From contig NZ_VITI01000020.1 of the NCBI RefSeq assembly GCF_007827795.1, positions 19,786 to 83,785 on the forward strand: a DNA stretch of 64,000 bases. Direction: 5' to 3'. Source of the stretch: Azospirillum brasilense. Lineage in GTDB: Bacteria; Pseudomonadota; Alphaproteobacteria; Azospirillales; Azospirillaceae. The notes beneath the pieces are model-generated. The model saw only the letters and a list, made by a program, of their open reading frames with translations. It had not been told where the DNA came from and did no database searches. Below, piece after piece: positions 1-6,892 of the stretch (position 1 is the stretch's first letter; every line of letters begins with the position of its first letter). Both the position numbers and the translations under genes were made by a program.

Positions 1-241
1 CCCCACCCAGGTCGACCGTCACATCCGACAGGTGGATCGAATAGTTCATGAAGAACTCGGTGATCATATAGCCTTTGTAGCCAAGGCAAATGATGAAGTC
101 ATTGATGCCGTGCTGGCTGTACATCTTCATGATGTGCCAAAGGATCGGCCGATCCCCGATCTCGACCATGGGCTTGGGACGCAGAGAGGTTTCCTCGGCC
201 AGCCGGGTCCCGCGGCCGCCCGCCAGAATTACCGCCTTCAT
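1..241 (-). CDS. rfbF: Glucose-1-phosphate cytidylyltransferase, N-terminal part (runs off the left edge)
   Basis: Makes CDP-glucose from CTP and glucose 1-phosphate, the first step to CDP-3,6-dideoxyhexoses. The translated start has the nucleotidyltransferase signature MKAVILAGGRGTRL followed by RPKPMVEIGDRPILWHIM and the family-typical GINDFIICLGYKGYMI, which separates RfbF from RmlA. About 80 residues are present of a usual length near 257; the rest lies left of the window. The ATG start (239-241) overlaps the stop of rfbH in an ATGA arrangement, so the two are almost certainly translationally coupled. rfbG (CDP-glucose 4,6-dehydratase) would be expected beyond the left edge; that is inference. 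Confidence 0.93.
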   Translation of the reverse strand, partial: MKAVILAGGRGTRLAEETSLRPKPMVEIGDRPILWHIMKMYSQHGINDFIICLGYKGYMITEFFMNYSIHLSDVTVDLGG

Positions 242-1659
242 TTCAACGCATCCATCGTCAAGGTCTGCAGGGTCTCGGCCATGTAGTCCAGGCAGGCGTC
301 GTCCAGGCCAGGCCAGACGCCCAGCCAGAAGCTGTCACGCATGATCTTGTCCGTGACGTCGAGCGTTCCGTGGACCCGGTAGTTCACATCGACGAAGGCC
401 GGCTGGCGGATCAGGTTGCCGGCGAACAGCAGGCGCGTCCCGACCTTGCGCGCTTCCAGCCCGGCCTGGATGTCGCGCCGCTGCAGCGGAACGCCGTCGC
501 GGATCGTCAGCAGGTAGCCAAACCAGGACGGGTCCGAGCCCGGCGTCGGCACGGGGAGATGGTAGTAGCGGTCGAGGCCGCGTTCCCGCAGGCGCGCATC
601 CAGAGCGGCGAAGTTCCGGCGCCGCGCGGCGATGAAGCCGTCGAGCTTGCTCAGCTGGCTGACGCCGACCGCCGCCTGCATGTCCGAAATTTTCAGGTTG
701 TAGCCGAGATGCGAATACGTGTATTTGTGGTCGTACCCTTCGGGCAAGGTGCCGAGCTGCCATTCGAAGCGCTTGCCGCAGGTGTTGTCCTTGCCCGGCT
801 TGCAATAGCAATCACGGCCCCAGTCCCGGAAGGATTCGGTGATCCGGGACAGCAGGGACCGGTCCATGAGGACGGCCCCGCCTTCGCCCATGGTGATGTG
901 ATGGGCCGGGTAGAAGCTGAGGGTGGCCAACGCTCCGAAGGTGCCGACGTGGCGCCCGTCAACGGTGGCGCCGAAGGCGTCGCAGCAGTCCTCGATCAGG
1001 AACAGGCCATGCTGCTCGCACAGGGCGGCGACGCGCTTGACGTCGAACGGGTTGCCGAGGCTGTGCGCGATCATGACCGCGCGCGTCTTCGGCGTGATGG
1101 CCGCCTCCAGAAGATCGACGTTCACATTGTGCGTGTCGATGTCCACGTCGACGAAGACGGGAATGCAGCCGTTCTGGACGATCGGCGCGACGGTGGTCGG
1201 GAACCCGGCCGCCACGGTGATGACCTCGTCGCCGGGCCGCAGGCGGCGTTCTTTCAACTTGGGCGAGGTGAGCGTGCTGAAGGCGAGAAGATTGGCCGCC
1301 GACCCCGAAACGGTGCTCTTCGCATAGGCCCGCCCGAAGCGCTGCGCGAGCTTTTCTTCGAACTCGTCCGCGTACCGTCCCGCCGTCAGCCACATGTCGA
1401 GGCTGGCGTCGACAAGGTTGTGACAGTCCCATTCGTCCATGACCTTGCCAGTTACGGGAATGTAATCCCGCCCCGGCACGATCGCGCCCTTGCGCGTTTT
1501 GTTGAAATGGCGGCGTGACAACTCCAGGATGGCTTCCCGAAGTGCCTCGGGATTGTCCTCGTCAAGAGGCGTCGACAACTTCAAAGACATTCCATCCTCA
1601 AATACGAACACGCAACTGCCATCTTCTCCACCATCCCAGGCGTGTATGTCAATGGACAT
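238..1659 (-). CDS. rfbH: CDP-4-keto-6-deoxyglucose 3-dehydrase (E1 of 3,6-dideoxyhexose synthesis)
   Basis: PMP-dependent iron-sulfur enzyme that removes the C3 hydroxyl of CDP-4-keto-6-deoxy-D-glucose, on the way to paratose, abequose, tyvelose or ascarylose. The sequence carries the E1 hallmarks: SFYPAHHITMGEGGA, where His replaces the Schiff-base lysine of ordinary aminotransferases, and the cysteine cluster DCYCKPGKDNTC for the [2Fe-2S] centre. At 473 residues it is longer than the usual ~437; the extra sequence is N-terminal. An in-frame ATG at 1588-1590 would give 450 residues and may be the true start; the ATG at 1659 has a GGAGGA lying unusually close to it. The gene precedes and overlaps rfbF by four bases. 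Confidence 0.95.
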   Translation of the reverse strand: MSIDIHAWDGGEDGSCVFVFEDGMSLKLSTPLDEDNPEALREAILELSRRHFNKTRKGAIVPGRDYIPVTGKVMDEWDCHNLVDASLDMWLTAGRYADEFEEKLAQRFGRAYAKSTVSGSAANLLAFSTLTSPKLKERRLRPGDEVITVAAGFPTTVAPIVQNGCIPVFVDVDIDTHNVNVDLLEAAITPKTRAVMIAHSLGNPFDVKRVAALCEQHGLFLIEDCCDAFGATVDGRHVGTFGALATLSFYPAHHITMGEGGAVLMDRSLLSRITESFRDWGRDCYCKPGKDNTCGKRFEWQLGTLPEGYDHKYTYSHLGYNLKISDMQAAVGVSQLSKLDGFIAARRRNFAALDARLRERGLDRYYHLPVPTPGSDPSWFGYLLTIRDGVPLQRRDIQAGLEARKVGTRLLFAGNLIRQPAFVDVNYRVHGTLDVTDKIMRDSFWLGVWPGLDDACLDYMAETLQTLTMDALK

Positions 1660-1795
1660 TCCTCCGAAAAGTGTGCGCCGTTTGGATGGCCCAAAATTCG
1701 CTCACACCCTCCCCTGCGACGGACCGGTCGCGACAGTGGAATCGAGTGCCGAAGGAGGGTGGGGCGGCGTGTCTTCCGCCTGGAACGCGGCCGCC

Positions 1796-1836
1796 GGGTG
1801 CTGGGGACGTTCGGGAAGGCCCCAGACCCAGCACCC
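1796..1836 (-). terminator. Long inverted repeat downstream of the GT61 gene, possible terminator
   Basis: GGGTGCTGGG (1796-1805) pairs perfectly with CCCAGCACCC (1827-1836) across a 21-base interior that contains a second possible pairing, CTGGGG/CCCCAG. It lies 28 bases past the stop of the minus-strand gene at 1865. There is no T-run on the minus strand after it, so a Rho-independent terminator is not well supported; it could equally be a transcript-stabilising hairpin. Confidence 0.3.
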
Positions 1837-1864
1837 TGCGGCCAAAGCGTGCACGGTGAACCGG

Positions 1865-3847
1865 TTACGAATTCCGGAAAACCGCAAATGCCTCTTCTTC
1901 CGAGGCGTATCGCATGATCCGCTCGTTTTCGAGAAGATCAAAATAGCTCAGCCGCGAGATCTTCTCCAGGGAATCAAGGAAAGGCGTATGCCATTCCTTG
2001 TTTGATCGCCAGATCAGAGTCTGCGGATTGCCTGAACTGACAATTGTGCGGTAATTCATTCCCAGGTGGAAGTCATGGACGCAGAACACGATCTTGAATG
2101 TGTCGCCGTGCCATGAATAGCCGGTTCCACCCGCGGCGTAGCGGTACCCCACTGCCTTGTTCTCGTCCCGTAGAGAAGAAAAGACATCATCCGGGAGTGT
2201 GTTATCAATTACCCATACCGTCTTGTCGTGCGAATGAGAAATACTATTGCAGAAGTCACGATATGTCTGTTCGAACGTGTGATGGCCAGACAGAAAAATT
2301 ATGTCGTATTTTTTCTCAATTGGTAGAATACAAAAGAATTCATCCGATGTTGTTTCGAACAGGGTTGTCTTGTCATCGCGCAGTTCGGCTGCATCGAAGC
2401 GAAACAGCGGGTTGACGCCCGTGCGTTCGGGAATGTTGATATGCCCGAACGTCGCTTCGGTCGCGACGCCGATTTCAAGGTAGGATTTTGCGTTCCTCCA
2501 CCTTGCCAACTGGTTGATCCGGCGAACCGACCAGGGCGAACGTCCCGCCGATGACGCGTGCTCCGACATGGCCGGACTTGCGGGGGCGGCCGCCAAGCGA
2601 TCGCCCGCCTCCGTGCCCTGGACCGCGGCGTCGCCTGAGGTGTCCTGGCGCGAGAACCCGAGCCGGGACTGGAACAGCGTCCTGGCCTCCGGTGCGTGTG
2701 AGTCGATGAACCGCGAAATCCAGGCGGAGGCTCCTTCCAGGCGGGAGTTCTGCCAGGCAAGCCATTCCCCGATGTCACGATCCACGGCGGCTTCGTATTC
2801 GGTCTGCGACCAGACGCGGTGAATCGGCAGGCCCATGCTGGAAATCGTCTCGAACAGGATGTCGATGTCGAGAAATGACAGGCCGGCTTCCGCGGCCGGC
2901 TGGAACGTCGGCTGAACGCCAGGCACCAGGGTCTTGACCACATCGGAATATCTCACGCTCTCGGCCCGCGCCGACAGGCTGTTCGTGATCATCCGCGCAC
3001 CGGGACGCCGTGTAAGAATAAAGATATCACCCAGCCCCCGACCCAGAAGCTGAAGCGAATGCAGAGCAGATCCTTCCGAAAACAGAAGGATTTCAGCGCT
3101 GCGGTAAATCTCAAGCTGTTCTCTGAGCGAAATATTTTCCGGGCGAACCGTTTTTACATTCATTTCGCCGAGAACAAATTCCAGATACGACTCTCCGGCA
3201 AACCGAATCGGTTGGCCGGCTCTTGATACGAATATCCTCCCATTCTTCACGGGGGAGCCAAGTTTCCTTTCTGAAAGAGCGTCCAGAAGGTCCAGGTAAT
3301 CGGCAGATGGGCCGATGTTGTCAAGTTGCTCCTGCTGTCCGTAGACGACGATTTCGGCGGCGAGCGTCGGCTGCTCGATTATGACCGTTCGGTCGCGCGG
3401 CACGTCGAACCAGTCCAATATGGAACCCACGAACGCGGGCGCACCGTCAATGGTGTTGAATGTATTGTGTTTATGCTTGCCAAACGCCAGAACGGCGTTC
3501 TTCTCGTAAGTGACGGTCGGGAGCATCCTCATCGAGAAATCAGCGATCATATGCCCATAATGACCGACGATGGGACCCATCCACGCCATCTTCCCGTCAT
3601 AGACGGTCTCGGTCTCGACCTCCGTGGGCACAATGTCGACGGGAACCCGGTTGCGGCAATGTCTCGCCAGCACCTGACCGTCCCACATCGGCCAAAGCGG
3701 ACCTCCGCGGTGATCTGACAGCCCACTCGGCGTGTTAAGCAACTCTTCATAAGGTGTTATAAGAACGTTGCTGAACGATTGGTGGGCCATGCATTCGTTC
3801 TGCATCCCTGGACACTCCCATGAAGAATTTATCTTACCAGACTGCAT
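1865..3847 (-). CDS. GT61-family glycosyltransferase fused to a C-terminal methyltransferase-like domain
   Basis: 660 residues. The first half resembles the GT61/DUF563 glycosyltransferases: GPIVGHYGHMIADFSMRMLP early, IFVSRAG in the middle and LLFSEGSALHSLQLL near the end of the domain, about residues 60-310. The second half (about 440-640) looks like a class I SAM-binding fold of the methyltransferase-24 type: SYLEIGVATEATFGHI, then YDIIFLSGHHTFEQTYRDF and VWVIDNTLP. A classic glycine-rich motif is partly altered (EIGVATEA), so methyl transfer is uncertain. The start is ambiguous: ATG at 3805 has GGAG nine or so bases upstream and looks better than 3847. The gene stands alone between long spacers. 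The likely role is adding and perhaps modifying a sugar in the polysaccharide; this is inference. Confidence 0.8.
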   Translation of the reverse strand: MQSGKINSSWECPGMQNECMAHQSFSNVLITPYEELLNTPSGLSDHRGGPLWPMWDGQVLARHCRNRVPVDIVPTEVETETVYDGKMAWMGPIVGHYGHMIADFSMRMLPTVTYEKNAVLAFGKHKHNTFNTIDGAPAFVGSILDWFDVPRDRTVIIEQPTLAAEIVVYGQQEQLDNIGPSADYLDLLDALSERKLGSPVKNGRIFVSRAGQPIRFAGESYLEFVLGEMNVKTVRPENISLREQLEIYRSAEILLFSEGSALHSLQLLGRGLGDIFILTRRPGARMITNSLSARAESVRYSDVVKTLVPGVQPTFQPAAEAGLSFLDIDILFETISSMGLPIHRVWSQTEYEAAVDRDIGEWLAWQNSRLEGASAWISRFIDSHAPEARTLFQSRLGFSRQDTSGDAAVQGTEAGDRLAAAPASPAMSEHASSAGRSPWSVRRINQLARWRNAKSYLEIGVATEATFGHINIPERTGVNPLFRFDAAELRDDKTTLFETTSDEFFCILPIEKKYDIIFLSGHHTFEQTYRDFCNSISHSHDKTVWVIDNTLPDDVFSSLRDENKAVGYRYAAGGTGYSWHGDTFKIVFCVHDFHLGMNYRTIVSSGNPQTLIWRSNKEWHTPFLDSLEKISRLSYFDLLENERIMRYASEEEAFAVFRNS

Positions 3848-4334
3848 CTTGCCAAAGACGCATTATTATCCAATTGCCGCGATATTGTCCAATTCTCGAG
3901 ATAAAGATATCAACTGCGACGCAAGCCCCGCTCCGGGTGCACGGATCGGACGGAATGACAGCCAGGATGACGGTATGCTGTCCGATGCGCGTATTGTATC
4001 CAAAGACTGCGGCTTTTCTTGACGCCGGATGGCCGCAAGGTTGGGCGGAACGCCGTCGATGCGCTTGGCCGGAGCTTTGCCGCCGAGGGCGACGGGACCT
4101 CCCGGCAACGCCCAGTCCGTAGCCTGGGCATGGATGCCGATCGTTCCGCATGGGCTCCGCGCCATCGAATCTTGTCGCACCGGAAACGTCACCGCTAAGG
4201 GTAAGCCTTTCGATGCATGCCGTTTAACCTAAACCGGAGTAAAAAGCACTACCATTGGCAACGTGGCGGAAAATTGATCCGGCCCTTTCCATGGCGGTTC
4301 GCCGGGGCGCGCCAGTGCTGTGGCGAGAACGGAC
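3848..4334. other. Intergenic stretch without a recognised gene
   Basis: About 490 bases between the start of the GT61 fusion gene and the stop of the uronate epimerase gene, both on the minus strand. Base composition is less GC-rich than in the flanking genes. The only reading frames are short and resemble nothing known. The promoter of the minus-strand gene at 1865-3847 must lie here unless it is read from further upstream, but I cannot point to a convincing -35/-10 pair, terminator or repeat. Confidence 0.6.
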
Positions 4335-5327
4335 TCAGCCGGGGCGGCGAGCGCCGTAAAACTCCTTGTACCAGGCGGCGAAGCGGGGGATGCCGACGGC
4401 GATCGGCGTGGTCGGCTCGAAGCCGAGGTCGCGGCGGGACGCCTCGATGTCGGCGTAGGTGGCGGGCACGTCGCCAGGCTGCAGAGGCTCCATCCTCTTG
4501 TCGGCGCTGCGGCCGAGCGCCTGCTCCAGCACGGCGATGAAGTCGAGCAGCCGTTCGGAGTTGTTGTTGCCCAGATTGTAAACGCGGTGACGCACGCCGT
4601 TGGCGTCCGGCGCCGCCGGCCGGTCGAGCGCCGCCAGCACGCCGGCGACGATGTCGTCGATGTAGGTGAAGTCGCGCTGCATCGCGCCCGCGTTGAAGAC
4701 GCGGATCGGACGGCCCGCCATGATCGCGTCGGCGAACAGGAAGGCCGCCATGTCCGGCCGTCCCCACGGGCCGTATACGGTGAAGAAGCGCAGCCCGGTC
4801 GAGGGGAAACCGTACAGATGGCTGTAGGTGTGGCTCATCAGCTCGTCCGCCTTCTTGGTGGCGGCGTAGAGGGACACCGGGCTGTCGACGCGATCCTCCA
4901 CCGAGAAGGGCAGCGTCTTGTTGCCGCCATACACCGAGGAGGAGGAGGCGTAGACGAAGTTCCCGAGGCTCGGCAGGTTGCGCGCCATCTCCAGCATGCA
5001 GAGATGGCCCAGCACGTTCGCCTCGATGTAGGCGTACGGGTTTTCCAGCGAGTAGCGCACGCCCGCCTGGGCGGCGAGGTGGACGATTCCGGTCACGTCG
5101 GCCAGTTCGGGCCCCAAGGCCTCCATGGCGGCGCGGTCGGCGATGTCGGCCCGGACGAAGCGGAAGGCCGGGTTGGCGGTCAGGCGGGCCAGCCGGGCTT
5201 CCTTGAGCGCCACCGTGTAGTAGCTGTTCAGGTTGTCGATGCCGAGCACGGCCTCGCCGCGGGCCATCAGGGCCTCGGCCACGTGATAGCCGATGAAGCC
5301 GGCGGCGCCGGTGACCACGATCGTCAT
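4335..5327 (-). CDS. UDP-glucuronate 4-epimerase (SDR family)
   Basis: Extended short-chain dehydrogenase that interconverts UDP-glucuronate and UDP-galacturonate in the cytoplasm, supplying acidic sugars for the polymer. 330 residues, normal for the family. Visible features are the NAD-binding TGAAGFIG (6-13), catalytic serines in YASSSSVYGG (about 127-135), and the YAATK catalytic pair Tyr154/Lys158. The stretches AAQAGVRYSLENP and RFFTVYGPWGRPDMA are typical of the CapI/UGlcAE group and distinguish it from GalE and RmlB. It has its own spacers on both sides. The sister reading WbpP-like UDP-GlcNAc epimerase is less likely because of the RFFTVYGPWGRPDMA motif. Confidence 0.88.
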   Translation of the reverse strand: MTIVVTGAAGFIGYHVAEALMARGEAVLGIDNLNSYYTVALKEARLARLTANPAFRFVRADIADRAAMEALGPELADVTGIVHLAAQAGVRYSLENPYAYIEANVLGHLCMLEMARNLPSLGNFVYASSSSVYGGNKTLPFSVEDRVDSPVSLYAATKKADELMSHTYSHLYGFPSTGLRFFTVYGPWGRPDMAAFLFADAIMAGRPIRVFNAGAMQRDFTYIDDIVAGVLAALDRPAAPDANGVRHRVYNLGNNNSERLLDFIAVLEQALGRSADKRMEPLQPGDVPATYADIEASRRDLGFEPTTPIAVGIPRFAAWYKEFYGARRPG

Positions 5328-5461
5328 GTCGCTCAGCTCCAGTGGGGCGGACCGGCGTCGTTATGCCTTAGGGCTCCGGTGAACGCCAGCCCGAAGTGGC
5401 CGGCGCCCACCGGTCCCGCCGGATCGAATCCGGCGCCGGAATCGGCTGGTCTTCCGGGGCC

Positions 5462-5689
5462 CTACAGGGGCGGCGCCAGCTCCGCGAGCGTCCGGTCGGT
5501 CAGCACGCCTTGCAGCGGGAAGCCGTCGCCGAGCCCCTTGTCCGCGGGGATGGCGGAGGAAAACGTCTCGCCGATCATGGCGCCGGCATCGTCGACGACG
5601 GCATAGCGCCACTGGACGTGGGCGCCGGCGATCGTGCCGTCGGGAGCCCAGCGGATGAGAAGCTCGTAGGGATGGCGGGTGGTCTTCAT
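5462..5689 (-). CDS. Small protein of unknown function, last gene of a phage-tail-like cassette
   Basis: 75 residues starting MKTTRHPYELLIRW. The start is fixed by a clear ribosome site, GGAGAG six bases upstream of ATG 5687-5689. No domain is recognised; the sequence has a hydrophilic beta-rich look (GTIAGAHVQWRYAV, then GETFSS). It follows the tail-fibre-like gene by 23 bases on the same strand, so the three small genes at 5462-6672 form one unit. Small proteins of this kind are frequent next to tail-fibre genes in alphaproteobacterial phages, but a specific role such as tail-fibre assembly cannot be claimed from the sequence. Confidence 0.75.
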   Translation of the reverse strand: MKTTRHPYELLIRWAPDGTIAGAHVQWRYAVVDDAGAMIGETFSSAIPADKGLGDGFPLQGVLTDRTLAELAPPL

Positions 5690-5712
5690 GAAGGCTCTCC
5701 TGCGAAGGGGGA

Positions 5713-6345
5713 TCAGGCGGCCACGACGGGGGAGCCGTCGGGAAAGCGCCAGGCCGAACCATCGGACACGGCAAGACGGCGGTTGGCCGACCCGTCCGAG
5801 ACGTAGATCATCCGCCCGGCCGTGGCGGCGCTCGGCAGGGTGTTCACGGTGTAGCCGCGCAACCGGAGGAAGGACGCGTTGTCCACGATCATCACCGGGG
5901 CGGCGTCGCCGTGGCAGACGGCGCCGTCGGCTTCGATGCGCAGTCTCTGGATGTTGCTTGTCCGCATTTCGAGCGGAGAGGCGGTGATGCTGCCCAGCAC
6001 CACGGTGCCGACGCCGGTCGGCCCGAAGATGGCGGTGTGGTTCGCGTCCCCGAGGGCGACGAAGCCCGCGACGCTCAGCCTCTCCCCCAGGGCGAAGCCC
6101 GTGGTGTCGCCGACCTGCACGCCGCCCGTGTTGTCGATCCGCACCCTCTCGGACCCGCCGGTGACGACGGCGAGACGGTCGGCGCCGGGGCTGAACAGGC
6201 CGGTGTCGGAATCTCCCGAAACCGCAACCCCGGGAGCCGTCGCCGTTCCAGCGGGCACGGCGACGGTGCCGGTGAAGGTGGGATCGGCGCAGGGGGCGAG
6301 CAGGGCCGGGGCCACCGTCACCCCCGCGTGATAGGGTCCGATCAT
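5713..6345 (-). CDS. Phage tail-fibre-like protein
   Basis: 210 residues, rich in Gly, Ala, Val and Thr. It contains the pattern SGDSDTGLFSPGADRLAV followed by GGSERVRIDNTGGVQVG, a repeat style well known from phage tail fibres and tail-spike shafts (the DTGlF..gaD.l.f.tgG.Er.rI..tG.vgiG pattern). Near the C terminus ASFLRLRGYTVNTLPSA and MIYVSDGSANRRLAVSDGSAWR match the end region of many phage or GTA-like fibre proteins. No intramolecular chaperone (peptidase S74) domain is visible. No signal peptide. It starts seven bases after the stop of the preceding gene, so the two are co-translated. Function in this setting is unknown: it may be a prophage relic or a captured surface protein. Confidence 0.7.
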   Translation of the reverse strand: MIGPYHAGVTVAPALLAPCADPTFTGTVAVPAGTATAPGVAVSGDSDTGLFSPGADRLAVVTGGSERVRIDNTGGVQVGDTTGFALGERLSVAGFVALGDANHTAIFGPTGVGTVVLGSITASPLEMRTSNIQRLRIEADGAVCHGDAAPVMIVDNASFLRLRGYTVNTLPSAATAGRMIYVSDGSANRRLAVSDGSAWRFPDGSPVVAA

Positions 6346-6351
6346 CGCGGA

Positions 6352-6672
6352 TCATCCGTAAAAGGAGAGAGTGACGGTGGTCGCCGCGGTGGCGGCCAGA
6401 CCGATGACGGAGGCCGTTCCGATCCGGCGCGCCAGGGGGTTCAGTTCGGGCGCCGACCCGTCCAGGATGTCGGCCGCCGGCACGGTCGCCGGGCTGCCGA
6501 CCTTGGCCCAGAACGGGCCGGTGGCGCTGAACAGGACGGCCTTGGCGTCGACCGGAACATCGACCTGTCGGGGTGTTCCCCCTGCAAGCTTCACGGCCAG
6601 AATCGTGTCGGACGGGTTGATCGCCAGGGTCGGATGTCCCATGGCGTCGTCGAGAGGGATCAACATCTGCAT
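6352..6672 (-). CDS. Small phage-associated protein of unknown function
   Basis: 106 residues, beginning MQMLIPLDDAMGHPTLAI. Start supported by GGAGAG six bases upstream. It is mainly beta-type and hydrophobic, with VLFSATGPFWAKVGSPATVP in the centre and ELNPLARRIG before a short C-terminal segment ending TVTLSFYG. Proteins of this size and shape occur in front of tail-fibre genes in alphaproteobacterial phages, as here, but I know no characterised function. It is the first gene of the three-gene unit 6672-5462 and is preceded by a hairpin plus T-tract and a promoter-like site. Confidence 0.7.
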   Translation of the reverse strand: MQMLIPLDDAMGHPTLAINPSDTILAVKLAGGTPRQVDVPVDAKAVLFSATGPFWAKVGSPATVPAADILDGSAPELNPLARRIGTASVIGLAATAATTVTLSFYG

Positions 6673-6705
6673 GTGTCTCTCCGGAAAGGGCAGCGGCGGC
6701 AGGCC

Positions 6706-6743
6706 GAAAACGAAAACGCCCGCACCGGGGCAGGGTGCGGGCG
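6706..6743 (-). terminator. Intrinsic terminator or leader attenuator before the phage-tail-like cassette
   Basis: CGCCCGCACC (6717-6726) pairs perfectly with GGTGCGGGCG (6734-6743) around a seven-base loop. Read on the minus strand the hairpin is followed by TTTTCGTTTTC, a good U-tract. It lies 150 bases past the stop of the GT2 gene (6893) and 34 bases before the ATG at 6672. Because a promoter-like site lies between it and the GT2 gene, it could act as an attenuator for the small genes as well as a terminator for the GT2 gene. Confidence 0.7.
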
Positions 6744-6765
6744 CAGTTCGGGCGTGACAGCAAGA

Positions 6766-6793
6766 CTAGAACATAAAATGAACAAACAGTCAA
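6766..6793 (-). promoter_or_regulatory. Candidate promoter for the phage-tail-like cassette
   Basis: On the minus strand TTGACT (6788-6793) is followed after 16 bases by TTCTAG (6766-6771) in a locally AT-rich stretch that stands out from the GC-rich surroundings. The -35 box is good and the -10 box is weak. Transcription from here would run through the hairpin at 6717-6743. Confidence 0.35.
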
Positions 6794-6892
6794 GCCCAGG
6801 CTTCCGTGAAGCGTCCCGGACCTGTTCGACGGGCGGGCTGCCGGCGGGTCATGCGGCCGGGGGACGATCGCCTTCAGTGCCCGCCGTCCGCA

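Noticed and set aside
370..1518. Long plus-strand open frame opposite rfbH
   Set aside because: Antisense shadow of a clear gene; no family features; high GC makes stop codons rare in opposite frames.
5462..6672. A prophage
   Set aside because: Only three tail-like genes; no integrase, terminase, capsid, lysis or repressor gene around them.
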